Origin: Inquilinus ginsengisoli_B
GTDB lineage: Bacteria > Pseudomonadota > Alphaproteobacteria > DSM-16000 > Inquilinaceae
Direction: 5' to 3'
NCBI RefSeq assembly: GCF_050434925.1
Contig: NZ_JBNDJK010000001.1
Span: 4,402,001-4,466,000 of the forward strand
Length of the DNA: 64,000 bases
Made by a program: the position numbers and the translations under genes. The notes below the pieces were generated by a model. That model searched no databases and was not told the DNA's origin. It saw only the letters and a list, made by a program, of their open reading frames with translations. Each line of letters opens with the position of its first letter. Position 1 is the stretch's first letter. Shown in pieces: positions 34,139-43,900 of this stretch.

Positions 34139-35602
34139 TTAGGCCGCATCGCGCCGCAGCGCCGCGGTCTCGACCACGGCGGAGATGGCGTCGAGCATGG
34201 CGGTGTCGTCGCCGGCCATCGCCTCCATCGACGCCATGCGGGCGATCACCGTGGCGGCCACGTTCTCCTCCACCGTGCCCTCGGCATAGGCGTAGTAGAT
34301 CACCGCGCGCTCGCCGTCGCGGTGGCAGCGCCCCTCGATCTGCTGCAGCTGGATGGCGCTGTGGCGCATGTCGTGCACCACCAGCGACCGGTCGCGCTCT
34401 CCGCCCGGCAGCTCGCCGCGATGCAGCGAGATCGATTCCGTCACCGTGAACAGCACCGCGTCCAGCCGGCCGGTCTGGAAGGCGATCCGGACATTCTCGT
34501 TGGTCTCGCCGGACTGGGTGCCGTTGATCTCGCCGACCGACCAGCCGCGGCCGCGCAGCGTTTCGGCCAGCATGGCGCTGGTCTCCAGGAAAGCGACCGA
34601 GACCGCCACCTGCTGCCCGTTGGCCAGCAGGTCGTCGCAGAAATCGGCGGTGCCGGCGATGCGCAGCAGGCTGGCCTTCTGCCGGAAGCGCAGATCGGCG
34701 GCCCAGCCGGTGGCGCGGCGGGTGCTGCCGGCGGCCAGGCCGAGCTCGCGCCGGAACTCGCGCCACGTCGCCTCGTAGAGTCGCCGGGCAGGCGCGTCCA
34801 GCGCAGTCGGCGCCAGCTCGCGCTGCACCTCGGGCCAGCCGGCGATATCCTCCGGCCGGCGGCGCAGCCCGATCGCCTTGGGCCCTTTGTAAAGGAGATC
34901 GGCCATCACACGGCGATCCTCCGGGTTCGGCTCCCAGCTCCAGTTCTTCCAGCGGCCCTTGGCGCGGCCGATGCGCAGCCGTTTCATCAGGGTGCGGAAG
35001 CCGTCGAGGTCGCCGGCGACGCCGCCCGCGGCCTCGGCCAGCAGCCGGCCGAGATAGGACAGCTCGTGCGGCGCCTGGCCGGCAGTGGCGCTCATATAGA
35101 TCGTGAACTCGGCGGCTGCGGCCATCTGCCGGCAGACCAAGCCTTGCTGCGAGTTCGGGTTGCGGATGCGGTGCGCCTCGTCGATCACCACGATCGGCCA
35201 GGTCCGCTTCGGCGTGCCGTGCTTCGCCAGCTCATTGTTCTTGGCTCGCGTCGAGCGTTTGGTGCTGGCGGGCGGCGGTGCCAGCAGCGACTTGGTCTTC
35301 TCGAAGTTGGTCAGGGTCACCCGCTTCGCCGCGGTGCCGGAGCGGGCGATGGTCCGGCGCCATTGCGGCACGGCGCCCTTCGGGCAGATCACCAGCACCT
35401 CGGCCTCCGGCATCGCTGCGACCGCCAGCCAGGCCGACAGGGTCTTGCCCAGCCCGGTCAGGTCGCCCAGCAGGAAGCCCGGCCGTCCCGCCGCCCGCGC
35501 CGCGAGGATGGCGTCGCGGGCGACGCGCTGATGCGGCCGCGGCACGAAATCGGGGCCGTCTTCGGCAAGGCGGATCTTGGCGGGATCGAGGGGCTTCATC
35601 AT
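34139..35602 (-). CDS. SNF2-like superfamily 2 DNA-dependent ATPase
   Basis: About 487 residues. ATG 35602 is used because CAGGAAAG precedes it. The helicase motifs are in order: PRPHQRVARDAILA, GDLTGLGKTLSAW (Walker A as in SNF2, with LT in place of EM), the DEAH box VVIDEAHRIRN, TIYMSATAG (motif III) and QQIEGRCHRDGERAVI (motif VI). The protein is much smaller than chromatin remodellers and has no extra DNA-binding domain. It resembles phage- and plasmid-encoded SNF2-type proteins. It is followed by the small ankyrin gene. Confidence 0.8.
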   Translation of the reverse strand: MMKPLDPAKIRLAEDGPDFVPRPHQRVARDAILAARAAGRPGFLLGDLTGLGKTLSAWLAVAAMPEAEVLVICPKGAVPQWRRTIARSGTAAKRVTLTNFEKTKSLLAPPPASTKRSTRAKNNELAKHGTPKRTWPIVVIDEAHRIRNPNSQQGLVCRQMAAAAEFTIYMSATAGQAPHELSYLGRLLAEAAGGVAGDLDGFRTLMKRLRIGRAKGRWKNWSWEPNPEDRRVMADLLYKGPKAIGLRRRPEDIAGWPEVQRELAPTALDAPARRLYEATWREFRRELGLAAGSTRRATGWAADLRFRQKASLLRIAGTADFCDDLLANGQQVAVSVAFLETSAMLAETLRGRGWSVGEINGTQSGETNENVRIAFQTGRLDAVLFTVTESISLHRGELPGGERDRSLVVHDMRHSAIQLQQIEGRCHRDGERAVIYYAYAEGTVEENVAATVIARMASMEAMAGDDTAMLDAISAVVETAALRRDAA

Positions 35603-35749
35603 CGCTTTCCTGGCCTGATCCCGGACGAAGCGCAATGGGGTCGGGCGGGCGATGCTGCGCGATGGGATCGTGACATTTCGGCTACGGCGTTGGTTTTAAT
35701 TTGTATTCTCGATATCCGGGAGCATGGTGCGCCGCGTCATCCCCGAAAC

Positions 35750-35763
35750 GATCGCTTGCGATC
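35750..35763 (+). promoter_or_regulatory. 14-base palindrome in the porin leader
   Basis: GATCGCTTGCGATC is a perfect palindrome apart from the central TT and lies ten bases before the porin start. It could be an operator or a small hairpin next to the ribosome site (AGAGG). Confidence 0.4.
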
Positions 35764-35773
35764 AGAGGTTTCC

Positions 35774-36922
35774 ATGAGGAAGAGCCTTTTCTGTGCGGCC
35801 GCGTTGGCGGCCCTCGCCGCCACCTGCGCGGCCCACGCCGAGGACGCGAACGTGACCTCGGGCCTGCAGCTCAGGCTTTCGGGCCGCGTCGGCTTCCTGG
35901 CCGGCGTGCTGTTCAACGACAATCGCAGCCCCGACATCGATCGCGACTACGATTTCGAGTCGGGCGCGCGGCTGCAGTTCGACGTCAAGAACGTCACCGA
36001 TTCCGGCCTGGAATACGGCGCCCGGATTCGCTTCAACAATGTCGACCGCCGCAACGACGTCACTGTCGATCGCACCTATGTCTACCTGAAGGGCGATTTC
36101 GGCACGGTGACCCTTGGCGATGCGCCCTATATCGCGGAGGACTTCCACGTCTATGCGCAGCAGACGCTGGGTACCAAATTCGGTCTCGACACCGACTGGG
36201 GCAACGGCTTCCGCAGCCCCGGCACCTGGATCGGCGGCAGTGATGCGTTCTTCGCCGTGGCGCCGTACCAGCAGTTCGGCGGGCTGAACAGCAAGGACAC
36301 GAAGGTCAAATACACGTCGCCGAGCTTCGCGGGGCTGTCCTTCGGCGTCGACTTCACGCCCGTGGTCGGCGGCAACGGCCATGCCGGCAATGGCGGTCGC
36401 AATGACCTGATCAACGACAGCACCACCGTCTATGAGAACGTCATCGGCGGCGGCATCGACTACCGGCAGACCTTCGACGGCACCGAACTGCGCTTCTCCG
36501 GAATGGCCTATGACGGCAACGGCGTCAGCGGCAATCACGACCTCGAGGCCTATTACCTGGCCGGCCAGGTCGGTTTCGCCAACGGCTTTTGGGCCAGCGC
36601 CAGCTGGACCCATTTCTCCAGCACGTTCCGGGCGGACAAGGCGATCGACTCGATCGTCGGCGACCTGTCCTACACCACCGGCCCGTGGCTGGCCTCGATC
36701 GGCTATGCCTATACGGCGGCGCAGAAGAACAATGGGTTGGACTCGACCTTCACCGACGGCGACGATCTGAAGGCCAGCCACAACGTGATCGGCACGCTGG
36801 TCTACAACCTGGCGCCGGGCCTCGATGTGTTCAGCGAGCTCCGCTACGAGAAGGACGAGTTCCGCCAGGGATCGGACTTCGAGACCTCGTCCCTGAGCGT
36901 CGGCAGCATCCTGAACTTCTGA
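35774..36922 (+). CDS. outer-membrane porin (Gram-negative general porin type)
   Basis: 382 residues with a Sec signal (LAALAATCAAHAED). The mature part is a chain of amphipathic beta strands (LQLRLSGRVGFLAGVLF; LQFDVKNVTDSGLEYGARI; TVTLGDAPYIAEDF) and ends on Phe (VGSILNF), which is the insertion signal for the outer membrane. A 16-strand barrel is likely. It is transcribed alone and followed by a strong terminator. Confidence 0.9.
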   Translation: MRKSLFCAAALAALAATCAAHAEDANVTSGLQLRLSGRVGFLAGVLFNDNRSPDIDRDYDFESGARLQFDVKNVTDSGLEYGARIRFNNVDRRNDVTVDRTYVYLKGDFGTVTLGDAPYIAEDFHVYAQQTLGTKFGLDTDWGNGFRSPGTWIGGSDAFFAVAPYQQFGGLNSKDTKVKYTSPSFAGLSFGVDFTPVVGGNGHAGNGGRNDLINDSTTVYENVIGGGIDYRQTFDGTELRFSGMAYDGNGVSGNHDLEAYYLAGQVGFANGFWASASWTHFSSTFRADKAIDSIVGDLSYTTGPWLASIGYAYTAAQKNNGLDSTFTDGDDLKASHNVIGTLVYNLAPGLDVFSELRYEKDEFRQGSDFETSSLSVGSILNF

Positions 36923-36928
36923 TCCGGA

Positions 36929-36955
36929 CCGGGGCGCGGTTTTCCCGCGCCCCGG
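36929..36955. terminator. terminator between convergent porin and Nramp genes
   Basis: CCGGGGCGCGG, the loop TTTTC and CCGCGCCCCGG give an 11-pair stem directly after the porin stop. It can serve both convergent genes. Confidence 0.75.
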
Positions 36956-36961
36956 CCGCTT

Positions 36962-38374
36962 TCAGGCCAGCTTAATCCCCAGCACGTTGGCGCCGGTGTA
37001 GAGGCCCAGCAGCACGATCGCGATGCTGCTGATTACCAGCAGGGCGTTGAACACCGCCCCGCCATACAGGTCGGGGTCGGTCTCGGACCGCCGCAGGTAC
37101 CAGACCGCCACCACCGCGGCGAGCAGGAAGATGCCGGTGGCCACCCCGCCGATCTGGATCATCAGCACCGGCGACTGCAAGGTCATGTAGGCCAGCCCCC
37201 AGATGATTGGCAGCGCCACGGTGAAGATGCGGATCCAGCGTGTCCGCTGCCGCGTGTCGTGCCAGTCCACCGCGCCGATGACGGCCAGCAGGTTGACATA
37301 CATCCGCGACCAGCTCGGGATCGAGGCCCACAAGGTCGAGCCCAGCACCGCGATCGCCCCGACCAGGAATGCCAGCCCGGCCCATTCGCCGAGCGTGTCG
37401 GTGTACATGCGCGAGACGGTGGTGATCATCTCGTTGCCTTTCGGCACCAGCCCCTGCGGGTTCAGCACCGCTGCGCCCATGATGTAGAAGGCGATGGTCG
37501 AGAAGGTGTAGATGCACCAGGAGACGAAGGCGTCCTTGTACATCACGCTGATCCAGCCCCGGGCGCGGCGCTTCCACGCCTCGCTGCCGTCATTGGGGCC
37601 GACCGACCGGGCATAGCCCTTCTCGACGCACCAATAGGTGTAGAAGGTCAGCTCGTCGGCCCCGACGCCGGTGATGCCGAACATGGCGATCGCGGCGCCC
37701 ACGGCCCCGGCCGGGATGGTCAGGGCCAGCCCGGCCGCCAGGTCGCCGGCGGCGTAGGGGTAGGGCGTGAAAGGCAGGCCGAGCGCGATCACCACCGTGA
37801 CGACGGAGAACACCACGACCAGCAGCACCGCGCCGCGCTCGATCAGGCTGTAGTTGTTGGAATAGAGCAGGGCGATCGAGACGCAGACCAGCAGTGCCGT
37901 CCAGATCCCGAGCGACGTGGTGCCCAGCGGATCTCCGCCCAGCGGCAGCAGGATCGAGAAGGCCAGGGCCGTGCCGCCCAGCACGCCGCCGACCTGCAGA
38001 ATCTTCGACAGCGCCATGACGACCCACAGCAGGTTGACCCAGCCGATGCGCCCGACCGCCGGCGGCACCTTGTTGTAGCCGGTCAGGGCCGGCTGGCCGG
38101 TGGAGATGGTCCAGCGCGCCAGCTCGACCTGCACGGCGACTTTCACGAAGGTCGAGAAGATCACCATCCAGAGCAGGGCGAAGCCCACCTGGGCTCCCAG
38201 CGTGGTGGTGGCGACGAGCTCGCCGGACCCGACGATCGAGGCCGACAGGATCAGCCCGGGCCCGAGATGCTTCAGGCTGGCGCCCCATCCCTTCGGCGGC
38301 TCCCGCACGCCTTCCGGCGTGAGGTGATAGGGATCGTCGATGTCTGTGGCTCGCCCTTGAGCGATGTCGGTCAT
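36962..38374 (-). CDS. Nramp family transporter, atypical metal site
   Basis: 470 residues from ATG 38374, with AAGGGG upstream. There are about eleven hydrophobic segments in the Nramp order, starting GPGLILSASIVGSGELVATTT. Two canonical metal ligands are changed: the segment 1 DPGN motif reads GPGL and segment 6 has FGITGVGADEL instead of MPH. It therefore belongs to a divergent branch, and Mn or Fe transport cannot be assumed. It follows recG in the same direction, 145 bases away, but is probably an independent unit. Confidence 0.75.
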   Translation of the reverse strand: MTDIAQGRATDIDDPYHLTPEGVREPPKGWGASLKHLGPGLILSASIVGSGELVATTTLGAQVGFALLWMVIFSTFVKVAVQVELARWTISTGQPALTGYNKVPPAVGRIGWVNLLWVVMALSKILQVGGVLGGTALAFSILLPLGGDPLGTTSLGIWTALLVCVSIALLYSNNYSLIERGAVLLVVVFSVVTVVIALGLPFTPYPYAAGDLAAGLALTIPAGAVGAAIAMFGITGVGADELTFYTYWCVEKGYARSVGPNDGSEAWKRRARGWISVMYKDAFVSWCIYTFSTIAFYIMGAAVLNPQGLVPKGNEMITTVSRMYTDTLGEWAGLAFLVGAIAVLGSTLWASIPSWSRMYVNLLAVIGAVDWHDTRQRTRWIRIFTVALPIIWGLAYMTLQSPVLMIQIGGVATGIFLLAAVVAVWYLRRSETDPDLYGGAVFNALLVISSIAIVLLGLYTGANVLGIKLA

Positions 38375-38519
38375 GGTGGTTTCCCCTTCTCGGTTCCGCG
38401 CATCCCGCTCGATCGCCGTCGGGCTTGCAGATGCATCCGGTTGCGAAGGGGTATCGTCCGACATTTCGGCACGGACGACGAGCCCAAACCGCACCTGCGG
38501 TGGCCGATTCTTGGGATCG

Positions 38520-40601
38520 TTATCCTGCGCGCAGGTATTTTGCGCTGCTGTCATGCTCGAACAGGTACAATAGAGTTCGCAGCGCCTGGCCGCGTGGTCC
38601 TTCCAACTCCGGGTCCTTGTTCAGGATCAGGGCGACGTCGTCCTTGGCCACGGCCAGCAGGTCGCCCTGGGAATCGATGTCGGCGACGCGGAACTCCGGC
38701 AGGCCGCTCTGCCGTGTGCCCAGCACCTCGCCGGCGCCGCGCAGGCGCAGATCCTCTTCGGCGATGCGGAACCCGTCCTCGGTCTCGCGGATCGTCGCCA
38801 GGCGTTGCCGCGATGTCTCCGACAGCGGCGGGGAATACAGCAGGATGCAGCGCGACGCCGCGTCGCCGCGCCCGACCCGGCCGCGCAGCTGGTGCAGCTG
38901 GGCCAGGCCGAAGCGCTCGGCATGCTCGATCACCATCACCGTCGCCGCCGGCACGTTGACGCCGACCTCGATCACCGTGGTGGCGATCAGCAGGTCGATG
39001 CCGGCCTCGGCGAAGCCGGCCATCACCGCGTCCTTCTCCGCCGCCTTCATCTTGCCGTGCACCAGCCCGACCTTCTCGCCGAACATGCGGCGCAGGTCGT
39101 CGAACCGGTCGGTCGCGGCGGCCAGGTCGCTGGTCTCGGATTCTTCGACCAGCGGGCAGACCCAATAGGCTTTCCCGCCGCCGGCCAGATGCCTGCCGAT
39201 GCCGGCCACCACCTCGTCGATCCGCTCGACCGAGACGACGCGGGTGTCGACCGGGGTGCGCCCCGGCGGCTTCTCGGTCAGCTTCGACACCTCCATGTCG
39301 CCGTAGGCGGTCAGCTGCAGCGTGCGTGGGATCGGCGTCGCCGTCATGACCAGCACGTCGACACCCTCGCCCTTGGCCGAGAGCTGCAGCCGCTGATGCA
39401 CGCCGAAGCGGTGCTGCTCGTCGATCACGGCCACGGCCAGGTCGGCGAATTCGACGCTCTCCTGGAACAGCGCATGGGTGCCGACGACGATTCGGATCGA
39501 CCCATCGGCCAGCCCGGCCAGCGTCTCCTTCCGCGCCTTGCCCTTGTCGCGGCCGGTCAGCAGGCCCGGCTCCAGCCTGACCGGCTGCAGCAGCGCCGCC
39601 AGCGTCTCACGGTGTTGCCGGGCCAGGATCTCGGTCGGGGCCAGCAGCGCCGCCTGACGGCCATCCTCCACCGCTGCCAGCATGGCCAGCAGCGCGACGA
39701 CGGTCTTGCCGCTGCCGACATCGCCCTGCAGCAGCCGCAGCATCCGGTTCGGCGCCGCCATATCGGCATAGATCTCGGCCAGGGACAGGCGCTGGGCGTT
39801 GGTCAGGGCGAAGGGCAGGGCGGCTTCGACCTTTTCCCGCAGCGACCCGTCGCCGCTGGTCGGCCGGCCCGGGCGCTGGCGGGTCGAACGGCGGAACAGC
39901 GCCAGGGCCAGCTGGTTGGCCAGCAGCTCATCATAGGCCAGGCGCTGCCGGGCTGGGGCGACGGGCAGCAGGTCGGCCGCATCCTCAGGCGCATGGGCGC
40001 GGCGCAGCGACTCCTGCCAGCCTGGCCAGCCGCGGCGCTGCAGCCAGGCGGCGTCTTGCCATTCCGGCAGCTCCGGCGCACGGGCGACGGCGTCGGCGAT
40101 CACCTTGGCCAGGGTACGCGGCTGCAGCCCGGCGGTCAGCGGATAGATCGGCTCGACCACCGCGATCGCCTCGCGTTCCTCCAGCGTGCCGATCCGGTCG
40201 GGATGCGGCATCTGCAGGCTGCCCTGATACTGCTCGATCCGGCCAGAGACGATGCGGGTCTGTCCGATCGGGAAGGTCGTCTCCAGCCATTTCGCCTGGG
40301 CGTGGAAGAAGACGAGGTCGATCGTCCCGGTCGAATCCGAGGCGCGGACCCGGTGCGGCGCGCGGGTGGACGAGCCCCAGATATGGCCGTCGATTCTGAG
40401 GGTCAGGGTGACGATGCCGCCGGGCTGGGCCTCGCGCAGGGTGACCACCCGGCGCCGGTCGACCACGCCCGAGGGCAGGTGCCACAACAGGTCCAGCGCC
40501 TTCGGCCCGGCCAGTCTTTCGATCAGCCGGGCGATCTTCGGACCGATGCCGTGCAGGGATTCGATGGCAGCAAAGAGTGGGAAGAGGATTTGCGGACGCA
40601 A
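38520..40601 (-). CDS. recG: RecG ATP-dependent DNA helicase
   Basis: 693 residues, the usual length. TTG 40601 is taken because alphaproteobacterial RecG proteins typically open MRPEILFPLF and this frame gives RPQILFPLF. The N-terminal wedge domain contains IDGHIWG and related strands. The helicase motifs are GDVGSGKTVVA (Walker A), AVIDEQHRFG, VMTATPIPRTL and HQLRGRVGRG. It reverses stalled replication forks and branch-migrates Holliday junctions. It is divergent from the sdhE-mfd pair, separated by 45 bases. Confidence 0.95.
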   Translation of the reverse strand: MRPQILFPLFAAIESLHGIGPKIARLIERLAGPKALDLLWHLPSGVVDRRRVVTLREAQPGGIVTLTLRIDGHIWGSSTRAPHRVRASDSTGTIDLVFFHAQAKWLETTFPIGQTRIVSGRIEQYQGSLQMPHPDRIGTLEEREAIAVVEPIYPLTAGLQPRTLAKVIADAVARAPELPEWQDAAWLQRRGWPGWQESLRRAHAPEDAADLLPVAPARQRLAYDELLANQLALALFRRSTRQRPGRPTSGDGSLREKVEAALPFALTNAQRLSLAEIYADMAAPNRMLRLLQGDVGSGKTVVALLAMLAAVEDGRQAALLAPTEILARQHRETLAALLQPVRLEPGLLTGRDKGKARKETLAGLADGSIRIVVGTHALFQESVEFADLAVAVIDEQHRFGVHQRLQLSAKGEGVDVLVMTATPIPRTLQLTAYGDMEVSKLTEKPPGRTPVDTRVVSVERIDEVVAGIGRHLAGGGKAYWVCPLVEESETSDLAAATDRFDDLRRMFGEKVGLVHGKMKAAEKDAVMAGFAEAGIDLLIATTVIEVGVNVPAATVMVIEHAERFGLAQLHQLRGRVGRGDAASRCILLYSPPLSETSRQRLATIRETEDGFRIAEEDLRLRGAGEVLGTRQSGLPEFRVADIDSQGDLLAVAKDDVALILNKDPELEGPRGQALRTLLYLFEHDSSAKYLRAG

Positions 40602-40646
40602 GGCTCGGGTCTATATGGGGCTCACGTGGACACGCACCTTAAGCCA

Positions 40647-40934
40647 ATGACCGAGCCAATCGATAGCGCCGCTGTCGCGCCGCTGCGTCGCCGACTGCGC
40701 TTCCGCAGCTGGCATCGCGGCACCCGTGAAGCCGACCTGCTGCTCGGCGGCTTCGCCGACGCGACGCTGGATCTACTCGATGCGGATCAGCTCGCCCGTT
40801 ACGGCGAGCTGCTGGAGAACAACGACCCCGACCTGTGGGACTGGGTGACCGAGCGGCTGCCCGTGCCTTCCGAATCCGACAGCGACGTCCTGCGGCTGCT
40901 GATCGACTATGCCCGGTCGCGGGGGCGCGGATGA
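40647..40934 (+). CDS. sdhE: succinate dehydrogenase assembly factor SdhE
   Basis: 95 residues. The conserved HRGTREADLLLGGF contains the RGxxE motif needed for covalent attachment of FAD to succinate dehydrogenase SdhA, and YGELLENNDPDLWDW completes the family pattern. Its stop overlaps the mfd start (ATGA). The recG / sdhE-mfd layout is common in alphaproteobacteria. Confidence 0.95.
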   Translation: MTEPIDSAAVAPLRRRLRFRSWHRGTREADLLLGGFADATLDLLDADQLARYGELLENNDPDLWDWVTERLPVPSESDSDVLRLLIDYARSRGRG

Positions 40935-43900
40935 GCGCCCTGGCCGAACCCGTCGCCGCCCGCACCGCCGCCCGGCATCGCGCCATCGGCGGTGTGCCGC
41001 AGGGCCAGGATGCGCGGCTGATCGCCGAGCTGGCTCGCAAGGCCGGCGACAAGGGCCTGCTGCATGTCGCCAGCGACGACGCCCGGCTGCCGGCGCTAGA
41101 GGCGGCGCTGGCCTTCTTCGCACCCGACCTGCCGGTCGTGGTGCTGCCGCCCTGGGACTGCCTGCCCTATGACCGAGTCTCGCCGAATCCGGAGACGGTG
41201 GCGGAGCGCGTCGACGCGCTGACGCGGCTGCTGGTTGCGCGCGAGCCCGGCCGGCCCTTCGTCGTGCTGACCACGATCGGCGCCGCCATGCAGCGGGTGC
41301 CGCCGCGCGACGCCTTCGCCGAGGCCAGCCTGTCGATCGCGCCCGGGCAGCGGGTAGACCTTGAAGGGTTGCAGGGCTTCCTGGCGCGCAACGGCTATGT
41401 CCGCGCCCAGACGGTGCGTGAGCCGGGCGAATTCGCCGTCCGCGGCGGCATCGTCGACCTGTTCCCGCCGGGGATCGAGGAGCCGCTGCGGCTCGATCTG
41501 TTCGGCGACGAACTGGAGAAGATCCGCCGCTTCGACCCGATGTCGCAGCGGACCACCGGCGAGGTCGATCGGATCACGCTGAAGCCGATGGGCGAGGTGT
41601 TCCTCGACCCGGCCTCGATCGCCCGCTTCCGCAGCGGCTATCGCGAGCTGTTCGGCGCCATCAACGACGACGACCCGCTGTACGAGGCGATCTCGGCCGG
41701 CCGCAAGCAGCCCGGCATGGAGCATTGGCTGCCGCTGTTCCACGACAGCCTCGATACGGTCTTCGACTACCTGCCCGACGCCTCGGTCACGCTCGACCAC
41801 CAGCTGGAGCAGGCGCGCGACCAGCGCCTGGCCCAGATCGCCGATTTCTACGAGGCGCGGCTGACCCATCAGGCGGCGCAGAAGAAGGCCAAGGGCGTAC
41901 CCTACCGGCCGATTCCGCCCGATCGCCTGTATCTCGACGTGGCGGAATGGGATGCCGGGCTCGCCGGCCGGCCGGTGACCAATTTCTCACCCTTTGCCCC
42001 GCCGGAGGGCGGTATCGATGCCGGCGGCCGCCGCGGCCATGACTTCGCCGAGGCTCGGGCCAATCCCGAGGTCAATCTCTACGCCGCGGTGCGAAATCAC
42101 ATCGGCGAACTGAAGACCGCCGGCAAGCGCGTGCTGATCGCCGGCTACACCACCGGCGCCCGCGACCGGCTGCGCACGATGCTGTCGGAGCAGGGCCGAG
42201 CCGACTTCGCCGTGGCCGAGAGCTGGGCCGGCGTGGAGAAGACCAATCCGGCCAGCGCCGTCATGGTGGTGCTGCCGCTCGAGCACGGATTCTCGGCCCC
42301 GGACCTCGCCGTCGTCACCGAGCAGGACATCCTCGGCGACCGGCTGACCCGGCCGCAGAAGAAGCGCCGCAAATCCGAGCAGTTCATCGCCGAGGTCTCG
42401 GCCCTGGCGGCGGGCGACATCGTCGTCCACCAGGACCACGGCATCGGCCGCTATGAGGGGCTGGAGACGCTGACCGTCGGCGGCGCGGCGCATGACTGCC
42501 TCCGCATCGTCTACGAGGGCGGCGACAAGCTGTTCGTACCCGTCGAGAACATCGAAGTGCTGTCGCGCTACGGCTCCGGCGACATGGCCGTGCAGCTCGA
42601 CAAGCTGGGCGGCGCCGGCTGGCAGGCGCGGAAAGCGCGGGTCAAGAAGCGGCTGAAGGACATGGCGGAGGAGCTGATGCGGATCGCCGCCGCCCGCGCC
42701 CTGCGCACCACCGCCGCGCTGCCGCCGCCCGAGGGGCTGTACGAGGAGTTCGCGGCCCGCTTCCCCTATGCCGAGACCGAGGACCAGCAGCGCGCCATCG
42801 ACGAGGTGCTGGACGACCTGCAGTCCGGCCGGCCGATGGACCGGCTGGTCTGCGGCGATGTCGGCTTCGGCAAGACCGAGGTGGCGCTGCGCGCCGCCTT
42901 CGCCGCCGCCGCCAACGGCGTGCAGGTGGCGGTGGTGGTGCCGACCACGCTGCTGGCCCGGCAGCATTTCCGCACCTTCTCCGAACGCTTCAAGGGCCTG
43001 CCGCTGCGCGTGGCCCAGCTGTCGCGCATGGTCACGCCGAAGGAGGCCAAGCTGGTGCGGGACGAGCTGGCGGCCGGCACCATGGACATCGTCGTCGGCA
43101 CCCACGCCATCCTGTCGAAGCAGGTGTCGTTCAAGAATCTCGGCCTCGTCATCGTCGACGAGGAGCAGCATTTCGGCGTCAAGCAGAAGGAGAAGCTGAA
43201 GGCGCTGCGCGAGGACGTGCATGTGCTGACGCTGACCGCCACGCCGATCCCGCGGACGCTGCAGATGTCGCTCTCCGGCGTGCGCGAGCTGTCGCTGATC
43301 ACCACCCCGCCGATCGATCGTCTGGCGGTGCGCACCTTCGTCCTGCCCTTCGACCCGGTGATCATCCGCGAGGCGGTGATGCGTGAGCATTTCCGCGGCG
43401 GCCAGACCTACTATGTCTGCCCGCGGATCGATGATCTGGCCGAGGCGCACCAGACCCTGCTGGAGCTGGTGCCGGAGGTGAAGATCGCCGTCGCCCACGG
43501 TCAGATGCCGGCGACCCAGCTCGAAGAGGTGATGAGCGCCTTCTACGACGGCCAGTTCGACGTGCTGCTGGCCACCGCGATCGTCGAATCCGGCCTGGAC
43601 GTGCCGTCGGCCAACACCATGGTGATCCACCGCGCCGACCTGTTCGGCCTGGCCCAGCTGTACCAGCTGCGCGGCCGCATCGGCCGGTCGAAGCTGCGCG
43701 GCTATGCCTATCTCACCTACGGTCCGCGCAAGGCGCTGAGCAAGACGGCGCAGCAGCGGCTGCACGTGATCGAGACGCTGGACACGCTGGGCGCCGGCTT
43801 CACCCTGGCCAGCCACGACATGGACATCCGTGGCGCGGGCAACCTGCTGGGCGAGGAGCAGTCGGGCCATATCCGCGAGGTCGGGGCCGAGCTGTACCAG

